DNA of 64,000 bases, taken from NCBI GenBank assembly GCA_014904845.1, contig MU119340.1, positions 62,001-126,000 on the forward strand. Direction: 5' to 3'. The notes under the pieces were generated by a model. That model made no database searches, was not told the origin of the DNA, and worked only from the letters and a program-made list of their open reading frames with translations. The stretch's first letter is position 1, and the number at the start of each line of letters is the position of its first letter. Made by a program: the position numbers and the translations under genes. Shown here in pieces: positions 54,108-64,000 of the stretch. Origin of the DNA: Acephala macrosclerotiorum (taxonomy: Eukaryota; Ascomycota; Leotiomycetes; Helotiales; Mollisiaceae).

Positions 54108-56211
54108 TTAAACAATATTCACAGTCCCCGTCTCCCCAACATCAACAACATTAACCAGCACACTCTCTTCCTCTTCTTCTCCCTCCCGTCCCTCACCCTC
54201 TCTAGCCTTCTCCCTCCCCCACCCCCTCCTCCCCATAATCCACCCAGCAACCCAAATCCCAACAGCAGCAACACCGCATATAATCCCCACGCCAAAGAAA
54301 GGAAGTCCCACCCAAGCACCCTTCATCCTCAGCCCCACAATATACAATTTCGCTAAACTCGGTCCCGAGATCAAAGCACCTGTAACCTCCACGACCGCAA
54401 TCAAAGCGTAAAGCTGTCCAATATGCTCCCTCTCAACAAGAGACGTTATCAAGGAGCGAGTTAGGGCTATACAGCCTGTTCCAAGGGTGAAGATGGCCAT
54501 TCCGAATACGGTGAGGGGGAGGGTTGGAGAAGCGGCTATAAGGAGGATACCGAGGGTGAGGATTAGAAAGCTAGCTCTCGCTAAAAAGAGATCTTTTTTC
54601 GCGGAGGTGAATTTCATTTTTTTGGTTAGGAAGTAGGATAGTAGTGGTAAAATGACGAGGAGGAGGATTATGTTTACGCCTGCGCGGAGAGAGAGGAGGA
54701 GAGAGGAGAGGCGGAGTGGAAAATGGAAGCGGGTGCTGATGTAGCGGAGGGAGAGGTCGACTGATTGGCTGGAGAAGGGTTGGACGATGAATGTCCCTAG
54801 TAAGATGGTTATTGGTGCTGAGTAGAGAACTGAGAGTGAAGAAGATAATGTCTTGAGACTTGTTTCGAATTCGGTCTTGGTTGAGATGAGAATTGATAAT
54901 GATTTTTGTTGGCATCAGGGGAGGAGTTCAGGTCCATGTTTGAGGGAGAGGGAGTTAGGTGTGAGGGATCTCGGGGCCGAGGGCGCATGTGTAGTGTCTC
55001 GGGAATGAGTAGGATGAGTAGGGTTCCGAAGACTAAGGTAAAGGTTCCGAGTAACAGCGGGATCCAATTCGAGGTTTTCATCAATAAAGCTGCTATTGAC
55101 GGAGCAATAAGTTCAGCAACCAAACCAGCGCTGACGCCGAGAAAGAAGACGTTTGTTCTGTTTTGAATGTTAGTTTTTGACACGGATATAAGCGATTTTG
55201 GGAGCATTTGGATTATTGGAATTACCTGTTAGCTTCTGGTGTAATGTCACAAGCGATTGCGTAGAAAGTCATAGCCGCCACTGCTTCGCCGCCGCCGACC
55301 AAGTAGAGGATTGGACCGAGCCAGACAAGACGGAGTGGCAGCGTTTGCCAAAACCACATGACGCCTGTAGATGAATCAGTCTGAGATTTGAAGGATGATT
55401 TGAGAGTTGAGGAGCTGAGGAGTTGAGTTCATGGTGTTCGCGAAGAGCTCGGCTCTCGATACCACTCAGATAAAAGGCGGAATTTTACTCACACATTTGC
55501 CAGGCGGCGCAGAGGACGAGGCCGGAGATTGAGAGGATGAATACTGGCTTTCGGCCGATTCTGAGGGCTTGTTAGTTTGTTTATTTATTTATGGCTTTCT
55601 ATCCTCTACTGAACAGCGTTCAGATGAAAACAAGTGTGGCGAGTTCCGTATAATGGTGGAATATTGAAGATTGGACATACCTATCAGCCAACAATCCATA
55701 CGGAATCGTAGTAAGCAAACCTATTCATCATCCATCAGCACTCATTCTTATTCTCCCCTCTACCCCATCTACACTCAAGATATAACTCACTAGGAATAGC
55801 CCCGATAACATGCAGCCCCGCAACCACCACACTCAATTCATTCTGCACCTCCTCCCCCTTACAAAGACGCTCATCAATATTCCCCTGGAATCCAATACTC
55901 CCCTCTCCTTCCCTCTTCGCATAATAATGATGACAAATAATGTCCTCGTAAATCCTAATCCCAGGAACAGCCATTAAATATCCACCAAACCCTAATATAA
56001 ACAATATGACGAGGACAATGCCAGTGATGACTCGTGGGGAATGCGTTTGGTGCAGGTGGATGTAGGACGAGGTTCGTGAGTGCGCATTGGGTCGAGGTGG
56101 TTGTGGGAAAGTTGCTTGAGTGGGAGAGTCTGGTGGAGAGGAGAGGAGCGGTGCGTCTTCGTCTTCGGAGGAGGAGTCGTAGGGCTCCTGGTCTGGGTGT
56201 GGGAGCGTCAT
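54108..56211 (-). pseudogene. MFS transporter gene carrying one frameshift in an A-run
   Basis: Five exons (55791-56211, 55681-55720, 55493-55560, 55226-55364, 54108-55157) can be joined in frame. They begin MTLPHPDQEPYDSSSEDED and include ITGIVLVILFILGFGGYLMA (TM1), GLLADRIGRKPVFILSISGL (MFS loop motif), YLVGGGEAVAAMTFYAIACD and LLLGTFTLVFGTLLILLIPE. In the last exon the frame is lost in the central loop at an A-run near 54899-54904 (NSSPDANK). The second half of the transporter continues in the next frame (SLSILISTKTEFETSL, TGCIALTRSLITSLVER, GLPFFGVGIICGVAAVGIWV) to the stop at 54108-54110. Everything else is well preserved, so this is either a recent mutation or a homopolymer base-call error. 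The substrate is unknown. Confidence 0.8.
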
Positions 56212-57755
56212 CGTAAAGCAATTGTTGCTTATCTCGAGGATGGGGTACTGGTTTCGTCGTAGCAGAAACGAGTGATTCTACGTCCTGCGCAGAGCATCTC
56301 TCAACTGGAACCTGGAACGGAGGAATATATAGAAGTACAGAGATAGGAAACGGAGTTCCAATTGGAAAAGAGAGGGAGTAAGAAAGGAAAAGAGAGACGT
56401 TGAAGACGTGGCAGAGGAAATAAGAAACCGTATCGCTCAATCCCTAGATTGCGGCGAAGCTGTGACGTTCTCGGCGGAAGCTTGACCAATGACAGGGGTT
56501 ATCACCAGGGATGAAGAATCTCATAAGAGTTGCCTACCATATTCGCAATCATGCTGATTGCCAAAGTGCTTTGGAAGGTACCTGAATGGTTGGACGGAGT
56601 ATGAGCCTGACGTGGCCTTGCAAAGGAGACGTTGGCGGTCGTGAGGCAGCAGTTTTTGGGAGCCGGATTCCGAACCCCGTGAATCTCGGGGTGATGACAT
56701 GGGTCGTGAACTTCCTGTTTGGGGGGTTTGATGCATGGTGTGTGATCGTGATAAGAACGAAGGAGAGTTTGATGCGTGCTGACCAAGTGGCGTAAGAGGT
56801 TTGTTCGTTCGATTCCATGAGAGGACGGAGACTGGTAAACGAAACTCGGAAAGAGAAGCGGTTGGCGCATTTGCGTGATGCGCTGAAGAGAATCTGACGA
56901 GGAACAAAATCATGAAAGATCAAGTAATTCAAAACTCAATTCAAAAAGGAGGCTGACTGTATTCACAGGAATGTAGTTCTCGCTTTCGTATCTAAGGTTA
57001 ATATATTAAATACAGAATATTTCCAAATGATCCGCTCACCAAAAACTTACAGGATATCCGACCCACATCTCCCCCCCACTTCAGACTTCACTCGCAAACT
57101 TCACTGTTCCCACGACATGCAACAAAACACCACCCTTCACTCCCAATTCGTCAAAACATCATCACGCCAACCTCAACTTGGATGGTGCTCGAGGAGCTAG
57201 ATCCAATTTGGCGATGAATGGGTGGATGAGAATTCATTATTTCTTTGCGCTTTGGTGCGATGTGCAACAGAATCCCGACAGAGAGAAGGGAAGGGGAGGG
57301 CATGTGACTGTATCTCATGCGAGCTTCGTGCTGAGACTTGCAGCAAAAATGGAAGGTTTTTGTGAGATGGGGAGTAGGGACATGTGACTGTGGCTAACAA
57401 AAATCTTCTATTTCGTGGGGAGATGTGGTTGTGGAAGAGGAATAATAGGAGTGCATTAATAGAGGGATGCAATGGAGGAAAGAACTTGTCTATTGGTTCC
57501 GTGGACGGCGTATCACGTGTCTCTGGAGACGAAGATTCAGAGGTGCAATGTTAGGTGCTGGAAAGGTCCTTGAAGGGCAAAAAATTCATAATAAGGGGAA
57601 GAACCGAATATATAAGCCAAAAGAATGGCAACGCATGGTTTCTGAAATTTAAAAAATTGCTGTCAATTAAGTCCTTTCAATTACTCCTCCATTACAACCA
57701 ATACACCCCCCCCTAAACACAGAAGAATTCAAATGCTATTTACAAAAATCCCCAT
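56212..57755. other. Intergenic
   Basis: About 1.5 kb between two leftward genes. Overlapping open frames on both strands (around 56500-56930) are Ser/Arg/His-rich and without motifs. No repeat or RNA gene recognised. Confidence 0.45.
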
Positions 57756-59044
57756 CTAGCAGCTTCCACCCCATCCACCGCAGTTACCACCTCGGTACGA
57801 GTTGCTTGGGCAGCCACCAACAGCGCAGATAGGTCCGTAAGTCGCGGCGTAAGTAGCGTTGGTATAAGCATAAGCCTGAGAAACAGACCAATAATCACTG
57901 CCTCTATATTGACCGTAGTTGGTAGCATAGTTGCTCGCCCACTCCTCAGAGTACATAGCGCAGTAAATTCCCTGAGGTTGGTTGTCGTCACTGAGAACAT
58001 AGACAACGACCTGGTTGCAAACGTTGGGGTTGCCGGTAGAAGGTGGGTGACGGGAGTTGTAGGCGGTTTGAGCTGTGCAGGCAAGGGTACAGGCTTGGAC
58101 ACCACCGGCGTAAGTTTGAACAGTGCTGAAGGAGAAGAACTTGTAGCCCATGTAGGTGTTGGTGTTGGTGACAGGGTCATTGGGGGCGTTGATTGCGCCG
58201 CCGAGTTCGACGGGGCCCGTGAAGCCAGTTTGCGAAGCAGGAGCAGCGTTCTTGTTGTAGCCGTTGGAGCCTGAGGTATTTTAATTGGTGCCTGTAGAGG
58301 GATGGATTAAATTGACTTACCTGCAATGACAACTTGGAAGCTGTCACGGTGTTCGCCAGTGTTTGTCGCAGTTTGGCTGGCAATATGAACTCCCCATCGG
58401 ACACACTTGATGTTGGTGAGAGAAGGAGGGTTGGGGCAGCTGACCGCGTTTGGAGCGAGGGTTGGGTCACGCTCGAAGTAGATGTTGAAAGCTTGGCATT
58501 GAGGATGCTGGTCGCAGTAGCTTGCGCAAGTGATGGTGTCGTAGCTGCTCAAGGTCTTGTAGCCCAAGTAGGAAACAGTCTGGCTGGAGCCTTGGAGATT
58601 GGAGAAAGACTCAGTGTAGCCTTGAGGAGTTTCGGCATTATTTGCCGCATCAATGAATGGCTGGTAGGCGTAGAAGGAGGATGGCGAGTCATCAGGGCTG
58701 GTCGATGTTAATACGAGGCCTTATTGGAGTATTATATATGCTTACGTAGTGACTGCTGGTCCAGTACCAGCTGGCTGAGCACTGCAGTCGCCATCACGCT
58801 TGCCCAGAACCTCTAAAAAATCCCGCTTGTCATTCGCTGTAGGAGTGTCGGTGACGGAAGAATCGGCGATGGTGGAAACGGCAGCAGGAGGTTGAAGTGT
58901 TACGGTCTCAGCTGAGCCAATAAATGGTGCGGCGCTGACAACTGGGTCTGGTGCGGCATCGACAAGATCGAACTCGATGGCTTGAGGATGGGGTGCTGCA
59001 AGAGCGAGGGCTGCAAAAGCAGAGACGACGAAGGCAGAACGCAT
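57756..59044 (-). CDS. Secreted Cys-rich protein with two similar modules
   Basis: Three exons (58746-59044, 58321-58697, 57756-58270) give 396 residues. The signal peptide is MRSAFVVSAFAALALAAPHPQA. A propeptide-like segment ends with KR dibasic sites (NDKR and GKRDGDCSAQP), suggesting Kex2 processing. Two related modules follow: YLGYKTLSSYDTITCASYCD with CQAFNIYFERDP and CVRWGVHIAS, and YMGYKFFSFSTVQTYAGGVQ with CTLACT and VYVLSDDNQPQ. The pattern (aromatic-Gly-Tyr, Cys pairs, Cys-x-x-Phe/Val core) resembles apple/PAN-like modules, but I cannot assign a family firmly. The C-terminus is Gly/Cys-rich. It is probably a cell-wall or extracellular protein; glycan binding would be a guess. Confidence 0.78.
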
Positions 59045-62000
59045 CTTGATTGCTGTGAGACTTAAACGAATGGAAGAGGATATTCAAGAGAGTGTGGCGA
59101 GATGAAGACACATGGAGGAGGAAGAGTCTTTATAGATTGCCTCTGAAATGCCGTTTCCGTGTGCATTTGTCAAGTTTCCATGGCTTAATGGGCCACAGGG
59201 GCGCGTCATTGCACGAGCGGGAGAAAGTATATGGTGGACACTCGAATTGAGCGAGGCTCTGGCGTCTAGAATGCGCGATCAGACGAGTACAGAGCAGCTG
59301 TCACCCAGCTTGGGTTAGGGAGGAGGTTTGTGGCTGTCTGCAGCATAAGGTCTGGCTGAGAGTCCCCTGGTCGACCACTTGGGACTCTTGGAGCTGTTGT
59401 CGTTTTGACAGGACATCGTGAAGTTGGGCTTGAGGAAGAGCTAGGGGAAGCTCCCAAACGAGAAAGGCCGGCGTTCAAACTTAATGCGTGCTAACTACTT
59501 TGGAGTCAATTAAACGCCAAGACACCGGAGCATCGCCAAACCTGGAAGGGCATCGCTTCGAGATGCAGCGCGGCTCCAAATTCATTAGTAATTTTCTCTT
59601 TTCTTGGTTGGGCTTCCAAGAAACAACAAAGCTCACTCGAGATGTTCTAGAGTTGAAACCCAAGACTATTCAGCTCAGTGCATCACCGTATTGACTGTCT
59701 CTGAAGGCTCTTTCCACGGACCACGAACTCGACACGGCTACCCGCCAATGGACGCCACAAATAAAGCACGGCCCCAGCCGTCTCGGGACACCACGAACGC
59801 CACAGGAGAAAATTGACCGATGTGACCAAGATTCTATTCTTGTACGGGCCAGCCACGATCCTCTCATCAAACTTGCATTATCCTACACGTGCGCTGCCTA
59901 GACCCATGCAGGCCTCGAGTCCTGGTGTCCTGCAGGAAGCTTGAGCCCCTCGCCGCCAGCATCGCAAATAACCTTCGGCCTTGTGGGGTGCTCATCTCCT
60001 GCCGATCTCCCGCCATTGATCCAGCTTGCTGGGCCGTGTCCTGCCCTGCCCTGGCATCCACGCGTAAGCTTAAATAGCATACGTTAGCCCCTCAATAACG
60101 CCAAGCCAACCATCACGCTTTACCCAAAAGAGTCGTGATAATTTATGAAGGCCGAGTCTGTCGTCCGGTGAGACCGAGTTCTTGGGCCATGTTGGGCCTT
60201 CTTGGACCTTTAGGGGAAGAATTGGCGAGCGAGGGGAACCGATACCCGTCTCAAATTCTCGAGTCCCTTGCTGTCTGGCTCCCGTCTGGGCTGTATCCAC
60301 CCCAAATATTGACATTGGTCTGGAATATCAATTGTCGGATGATGGATTCTAGTTGAGGGATTCTAGTTGAGGACCTGGAGTCTGATTCTGGACAGCAACC
60401 ATTCTACTTGCGCCTCGTTTCCATTTCGCCTCCTCCTTAGCGAGTCTGAAATTTTCTGCTGCTGCCACTTTTGCAATTTTCAGTAACAAACAGAAATCAA
60501 GTCTCTTCTCCGTTTCCTCCCCCCCTTCGGCCCTTTGGTAAAGGTGGACAGTCTCTGCTCCTCGCATCCTAACGAGTTTAAAAATGGGAACAAAGCTGTA
60601 CCCAGAATCTCACTCCTAGTTCTAATGTCTGAGCAGACATCCTTGATTTTGATACCGAAGCAACATAAACATTGTCTTCACCGGGCTCACTCTTCCAGAA
60701 AGGGCACATGTTTCGAAAGTTTGAAGTGAGAAACTGATAATTGCTCTTTGAGGAACGACGTTAAAGCATCAAACTTAATCTCTCGGCGATTCCGCCAAAC
60801 CGACATTGTTGGGTCGACGTATGCGTATGAACAATATATATATATATATTCAGTCTTCTTAATGCTAACGCTCTTGTCTTTGTTTGGAATCACGCGTTGT
60901 GGATGGGCTTGGTAGCACAATGACCGCTGTTCCTGCCAACAAATCTTCTCTCAACGAGTATCATACTTGCTATTGGGCTATTTGTGGGACAATGAAGGCA
61001 GACTTCGTGAGATGTTTTCTGAGCTTTAGATCAGCAGTTAGTGATAACCTTCGAAAGTGAAATTCTTCTCGAATGCTCATGGACTTCACCGTCAAGCATC
61101 CTCTGCCTCATAGAGGTCATAATACGTACTTTTTGATAGGTCTTATTCGCTGTTCAATCTTGGGACAATGGAAGAGTTACCCATATGTTCGGGGGTTTAA
61201 ATTGTCCGTTTAGGGTGATCAACAGAATATCAACTCAATGCCACGACACCCAGTAGATGTCACAACCTTAGAATACCCTTCTACTAGCAGTAAGGATCTG
61301 GTTAGATTTTAGTTGGCGGATTCTCCAACAAGTCTGATAATCTCTAGTTGAACTTATTGGTGGACAGTGATGTGGTTGAGTTGACTAAAGCAGAGGCAGT
61401 TGCGCACAGGAAGAAGGTTCAAGAACGAGAAGCTAGTCTCGACAAGTTCACGATCGAAAATGCTGTCACTCCTCTCAAGCGCTTGCCGGGAACCAACAGA
61501 TTTCGCAAGGAAGCAGGTGAAGTAAGAGTCCACGCTGGCAACTCTGGAATTTTGAGGCGCCTTGTTTCGGATTACCCTTAGGGCTGAAGGTCATGTATTC
61601 CAGGGCATCAGCAAGTTTCCTTCTCAGCTAAGACGCGTGCCGCGAACTCATATTATTCTCATCAGTATAATGAAATGAGCAATTTGGATTAGGGCACCCT
61701 GACGGGTCGTAACACGGACCAATCCTATAGGAGAATCCAAATATGGAAGAGGTATGTGGCGTGCTGTGAAACAACAAAACCACGGTCGATCAATCATATT
61801 CCTCTCTCTCCCTCGGTCACTTGAAGCCAGCACCTCTCTCATCCAAGGAACCCTTTCATCCAAATCCTCTCTCCTCAACCACGCAATATCACACCTCATC
61901 ACATCACTCGTGACATCACAACAGCACAAGTTAAGCACAAAGGACCACGAATCTCAAATCTCATATTCAAGTTCCATATACGAATCCTCATATCTCATCA

Positions 62001-62362
62001 TATGCTCATTCATGCTCATACTCATGTTATGCCGCTCATCCCAAATGTCATAAGGTCATTCCATCGTTAAAAGCTTCTTCTTATTTCCTCCAGTCCCGCC
62101 ATCCCTCCACTTCCACCTACCCAAACCAACCCGCCCAACCCCTTTTCTTTCCCCTTGCTTCGCAAGAACCGAAAACATCGAAGCTAGAACCAGTGTCTTA
62201 AAATGCGTACAGGGGAATGGTAAAAAATAGCAAAGCAACGTAGAAATAACCGCCGGGGATATCTTCTTTCTCTCTTTCTTCGTTCGTTCATTCGTTCGTG
62301 AATGTTGGTGTTAGTGTTGGTACAATCCTCCCCTCCACTCTCCTCCTTTCTTCTCGTCAAGC
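59045..62362. other. About 3.3 kb with no gene I can support
   Basis: Contains only short open frames without motifs, an AT microsatellite (about 60834-60849), a doubled GATTCTAGTTGAG near 60345-60373 and CT-rich stretches near 61800-62130. The right part should include the 3' flank of the last gene. Confidence 0.45.
60834..60849. repeat. AT microsatellite
   Basis: About eight AT units in non-coding DNA, flanked by GAACA and TCAGTC. Confidence 0.85.
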
Positions 62363-64000
62363 TCAAACCGAAGGATTCTGTTCCCTCGAACGATCTCGCC
62401 TTCTCAGAACATCATCCACACCACTCTGGATACTCTTCGGTCCCGAGATCGTAGCGCGTAACTTCTGACGACTCTGCTCTCTCCTCCTCTCAATCATCCT
62501 TCTTCTCATTCCGCTCCATCCTACGTATTCGACTCTCAGTCCTAAGCCAGGAATGATATGCACCTTGCCCCCATTGCCTTCTTTGAATCCATAACCAAAT
62601 GGACGCTCGGATGAAGGACCAGTATGCTGACGGCGCTCCCCTTGACGTCTCCGCTCACTAGCTGCTCTCCTCAAGCCTGAGTTACTGCGCTGCTTGACAA
62701 CTCTCATATTCCCACTCGGTGTTCGGCGCATTGTTCGTCGATCAATGGAGTATGGCTTATAATAGTAATCATCATCTTGAATTGGCAAAATTGCAAATGT
62801 ACGTTTCAGCTTCTGGCTAAAGGTCCGTTTGGGAATCGGTCTATTATCCACCGGTGGATATCCATACTCATCATAATCATCATAATCATCATAATCTTGA
62901 TGTTCCTCTAAACCATCCCAGAAATGAGCTGGTCGCCAGAATGGATGCAACTTGCTGCCATCAGCCGGCTTGTCTGCTACGGATGGGTAAAGAGCATTCG
63001 CAGAACTCTTGTTTGTTTGTGTGGATTCGTTGATCAGCTCTCTTCGGTGGCCACTTAAGGAGAAGGTGCGGGAAAGGAAGCCTGGTCGCTGAGCAGCGAT
63101 TTCGGAATTACGGCGATTGCTGAAGGCCCGGCGCATGAGGGACATGGTCCTTTTAGGTTGGTCATCGGATGGAGATGGTCCTCGGTCATCGAAGCCTAAT
63201 TGACGATCCTCTTCCGCACCAGGGCTAAGAACAGCGGGAGTAGGTGGAATGAACTTGATCGCTGGAGGCTCTGGTGGCGAACGAGGATTCCTGAGTGGAG
63301 AATCGACCTGGTCCATTGGATGAGAAGGTTGGGGAGGGGTCACTGGAGCTGTGGCATGGCCGTTGACAGCCATCGTCGGTTGCTCTGTTTGCGGAGTCTC
63401 AATCGCTTTAGATGGAAGGGTTGGTGAGTCGTTTGGTGCTTGGTGCTGGACTACAAGGACCGACTTATTCTGGTGCGGGAAGATCGCGACTGCCATAGCT
63501 TCAGAAACCTCCGCCATGGTCCCAGCGGTTTCGTATGATGCTTGTGAGAAGGGCGTGACTTGGGTAGAGAGTCGCTTGCCAAAGAAGGGATCGCCGTTAT
63601 GATCGACATTTAATCGTGTGCTGTGGTTCCCAAGATCCCCCACCACATCAGCAGACGGTCGGGTTTCAACAGACTTTGGAGCTTCTTGTTTGGTCGCTTG
63701 AATCATATTATGGGCTTTTAGACTTTCCGCTGTCAAAGATCCAGCCCTTGAAGTATTCCGACTTGTGGGAGCCGATAGGGAAGACCTTCGTGCCGGGATC
63801 ACTGGAGGAAAGTCGACTGTGTGCACAGAATGTGCAGAGCCACTTGACTCTGACATTGTCCGTTTCTTTGGGGGCAGAGAGTCGAAGTAACCAGGATCGT
63901 TGAACTTCGACGATGCTGACAGCGGAGCCGAGTTAAGTGACATACTACGCTTAGTCTTTCGACTGCTAGTAGACCTAAGTGAAGGTGCCACGGAAGACTT
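62363..64000 (-). CDS. Large low-complexity basic protein, unknown function (5' end probably beyond window)
   Basis: One long open frame runs from the right edge to the stop at 62363-62365 (at least 545 codons). There is no ATG close to the edge, so the start is probably outside, although an internal ATG at 63942 is possible. The chain is Ser/Pro/Arg-rich and mostly disordered. It has a run of Asp/Tyr repeats (DYDDYDDYDEYGYPP, encoded by a TCATCATAA-like repeat at about 62855-62895), basic stretches (SQKLKRTFAI, MRRRMIERRREQSRQK) and a short ordered-looking piece near the C-terminus (GGKVHIIPGLGLRVEYVGWS). That last piece is the most likely conserved core. I do not recognise the family. No signal peptide or membrane segment is visible. 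Confidence 0.7.
   Translation of the reverse strand, partial: KSSVAPSLRSTSSRKTKRSMSLNSAPLSASSKFNDPGYFDSLPPKKRTMSESSGSAHSVHTVDFPPVIPARRSSLSAPTSRNTSRAGSLTAESLKAHNMIQATKQEAPKSVETRPSADVVGDLGNHSTRLNVDHNGDPFFGKRLSTQVTPFSQASYETAGTMAEVSEAMAVAIFPHQNKSVLVVQHQAPNDSPTLPSKAIETPQTEQPTMAVNGHATAPVTPPQPSHPMDQVDSPLRNPRSPPEPPAIKFIPPTPAVLSPGAEEDRQLGFDDRGPSPSDDQPKRTMSLMRRAFSNRRNSEIAAQRPGFLSRTFSLSGHRRELINESTQTNKSSANALYPSVADKPADGSKLHPFWRPAHFWDGLEEHQDYDDYDDYDEYGYPPVDNRPIPKRTFSQKLKRTFAILPIQDDDYYYKPYSIDRRTMRRTPSGNMRVVKQRSNSGLRRAASERRRQGERRQHTGPSSERPFGYGFKEGNGGKVHIIPGLGLRVEYVGWSGMRRRMIERRREQSRQKLRATISGPKSIQSGVDDVLRRRDRSREQNPSV

Noticed and set aside
1..64000. CRISPR arrays, insertion sequences, operons, riboswitches
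   Set aside because: None seen; not expected in this fungal nuclear DNA.

Overview
The window is nuclear DNA from a filamentous ascomycete (Pezizomycotina). Genes carry short spliceosomal introns of about 45-160 nt with GTAAGT-like donors, CTAAC-like branch sites and YAG acceptors. There are no operons, and the families present are typically fungal: HET, Zn2Cys6 with fungal MHR, bZIP with DUF3425, LaeA-like methyltransferase, and several MFS and MATE transporters. Protein style suggests Leotiomycetes, but that is an impression only. All exon coordinates were worked out by eye from frame, splice motifs and family conservation, so single-base errors are possible.

Layout. 1-733: start of a PLP amino-acid decarboxylase (runs off the left edge). 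2.06-3.45 kb: LaeA-like methyltransferase. 3.92-5.66 kb: clearly dead MFS transporter gene. 6.38-8.80 kb: two neighbouring homeodomain-like genes, the second interrupted, plus a coding remnant. 9.74-10.90 kb: Gfo/Idh/MocA oxidoreductase. 11.38-12.33 kb: unrecognised Cys-rich protein. 13.85-15.39 kb: DOMON/cytochrome b561 membrane reductase. 16.15-17.34 kb: Ala-rich secreted protein with frameshifts. 18.11-19.04 kb: NmrA-like oxidoreductase with a frameshift. 19.64-19.77 kb: long hairpin. 20.12-22.07 kb: MFS transporter. 22.07-26.08 kb: about 4 kb with no gene I can support.

26-43 kb is a well-preserved core-like block. It holds a Tpt1/KptA-like protein that lacks most of the catalytic residues, an ERCC6L2-type SNF2 ATPase, a bZIP factor, a PUS9/RIB2-type tRNA pseudouridine synthase facing a hotdog-fold thioesterase with a 15-nt micro-exon, a Dal5-type MFS transporter and a MATE transporter.

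44-50 kb is accessory again: a broken SDR gene (10-bp tandem duplication), a Zn2Cys6 regulator, and a broken RBR-type (RING-IBR-RING) gene. After these come a small DUF2462/UPF0390 protein, an intact HET-domain gene, another MFS gene carrying one frameshift, a secreted Cys-rich two-module protein, 3.3 kb without genes, and at the right edge a long basic low-complexity protein of unknown function.

The main theme is the contrast between intact core genes and decaying accessory genes. At least six accessory loci carry frameshifts and/or premature stops. Several stops are explained by a single C-to-T type transition, as expected from RIP-like mutation. No polyketide or peptide synthetase backbone gene is present, so this is not a recognisable biosynthetic cluster. 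The least explained items are the paired homeodomain genes, the Tpt1-like probable pseudoenzyme, the two long imperfect hairpins and the non-AUG extension of PUS9.
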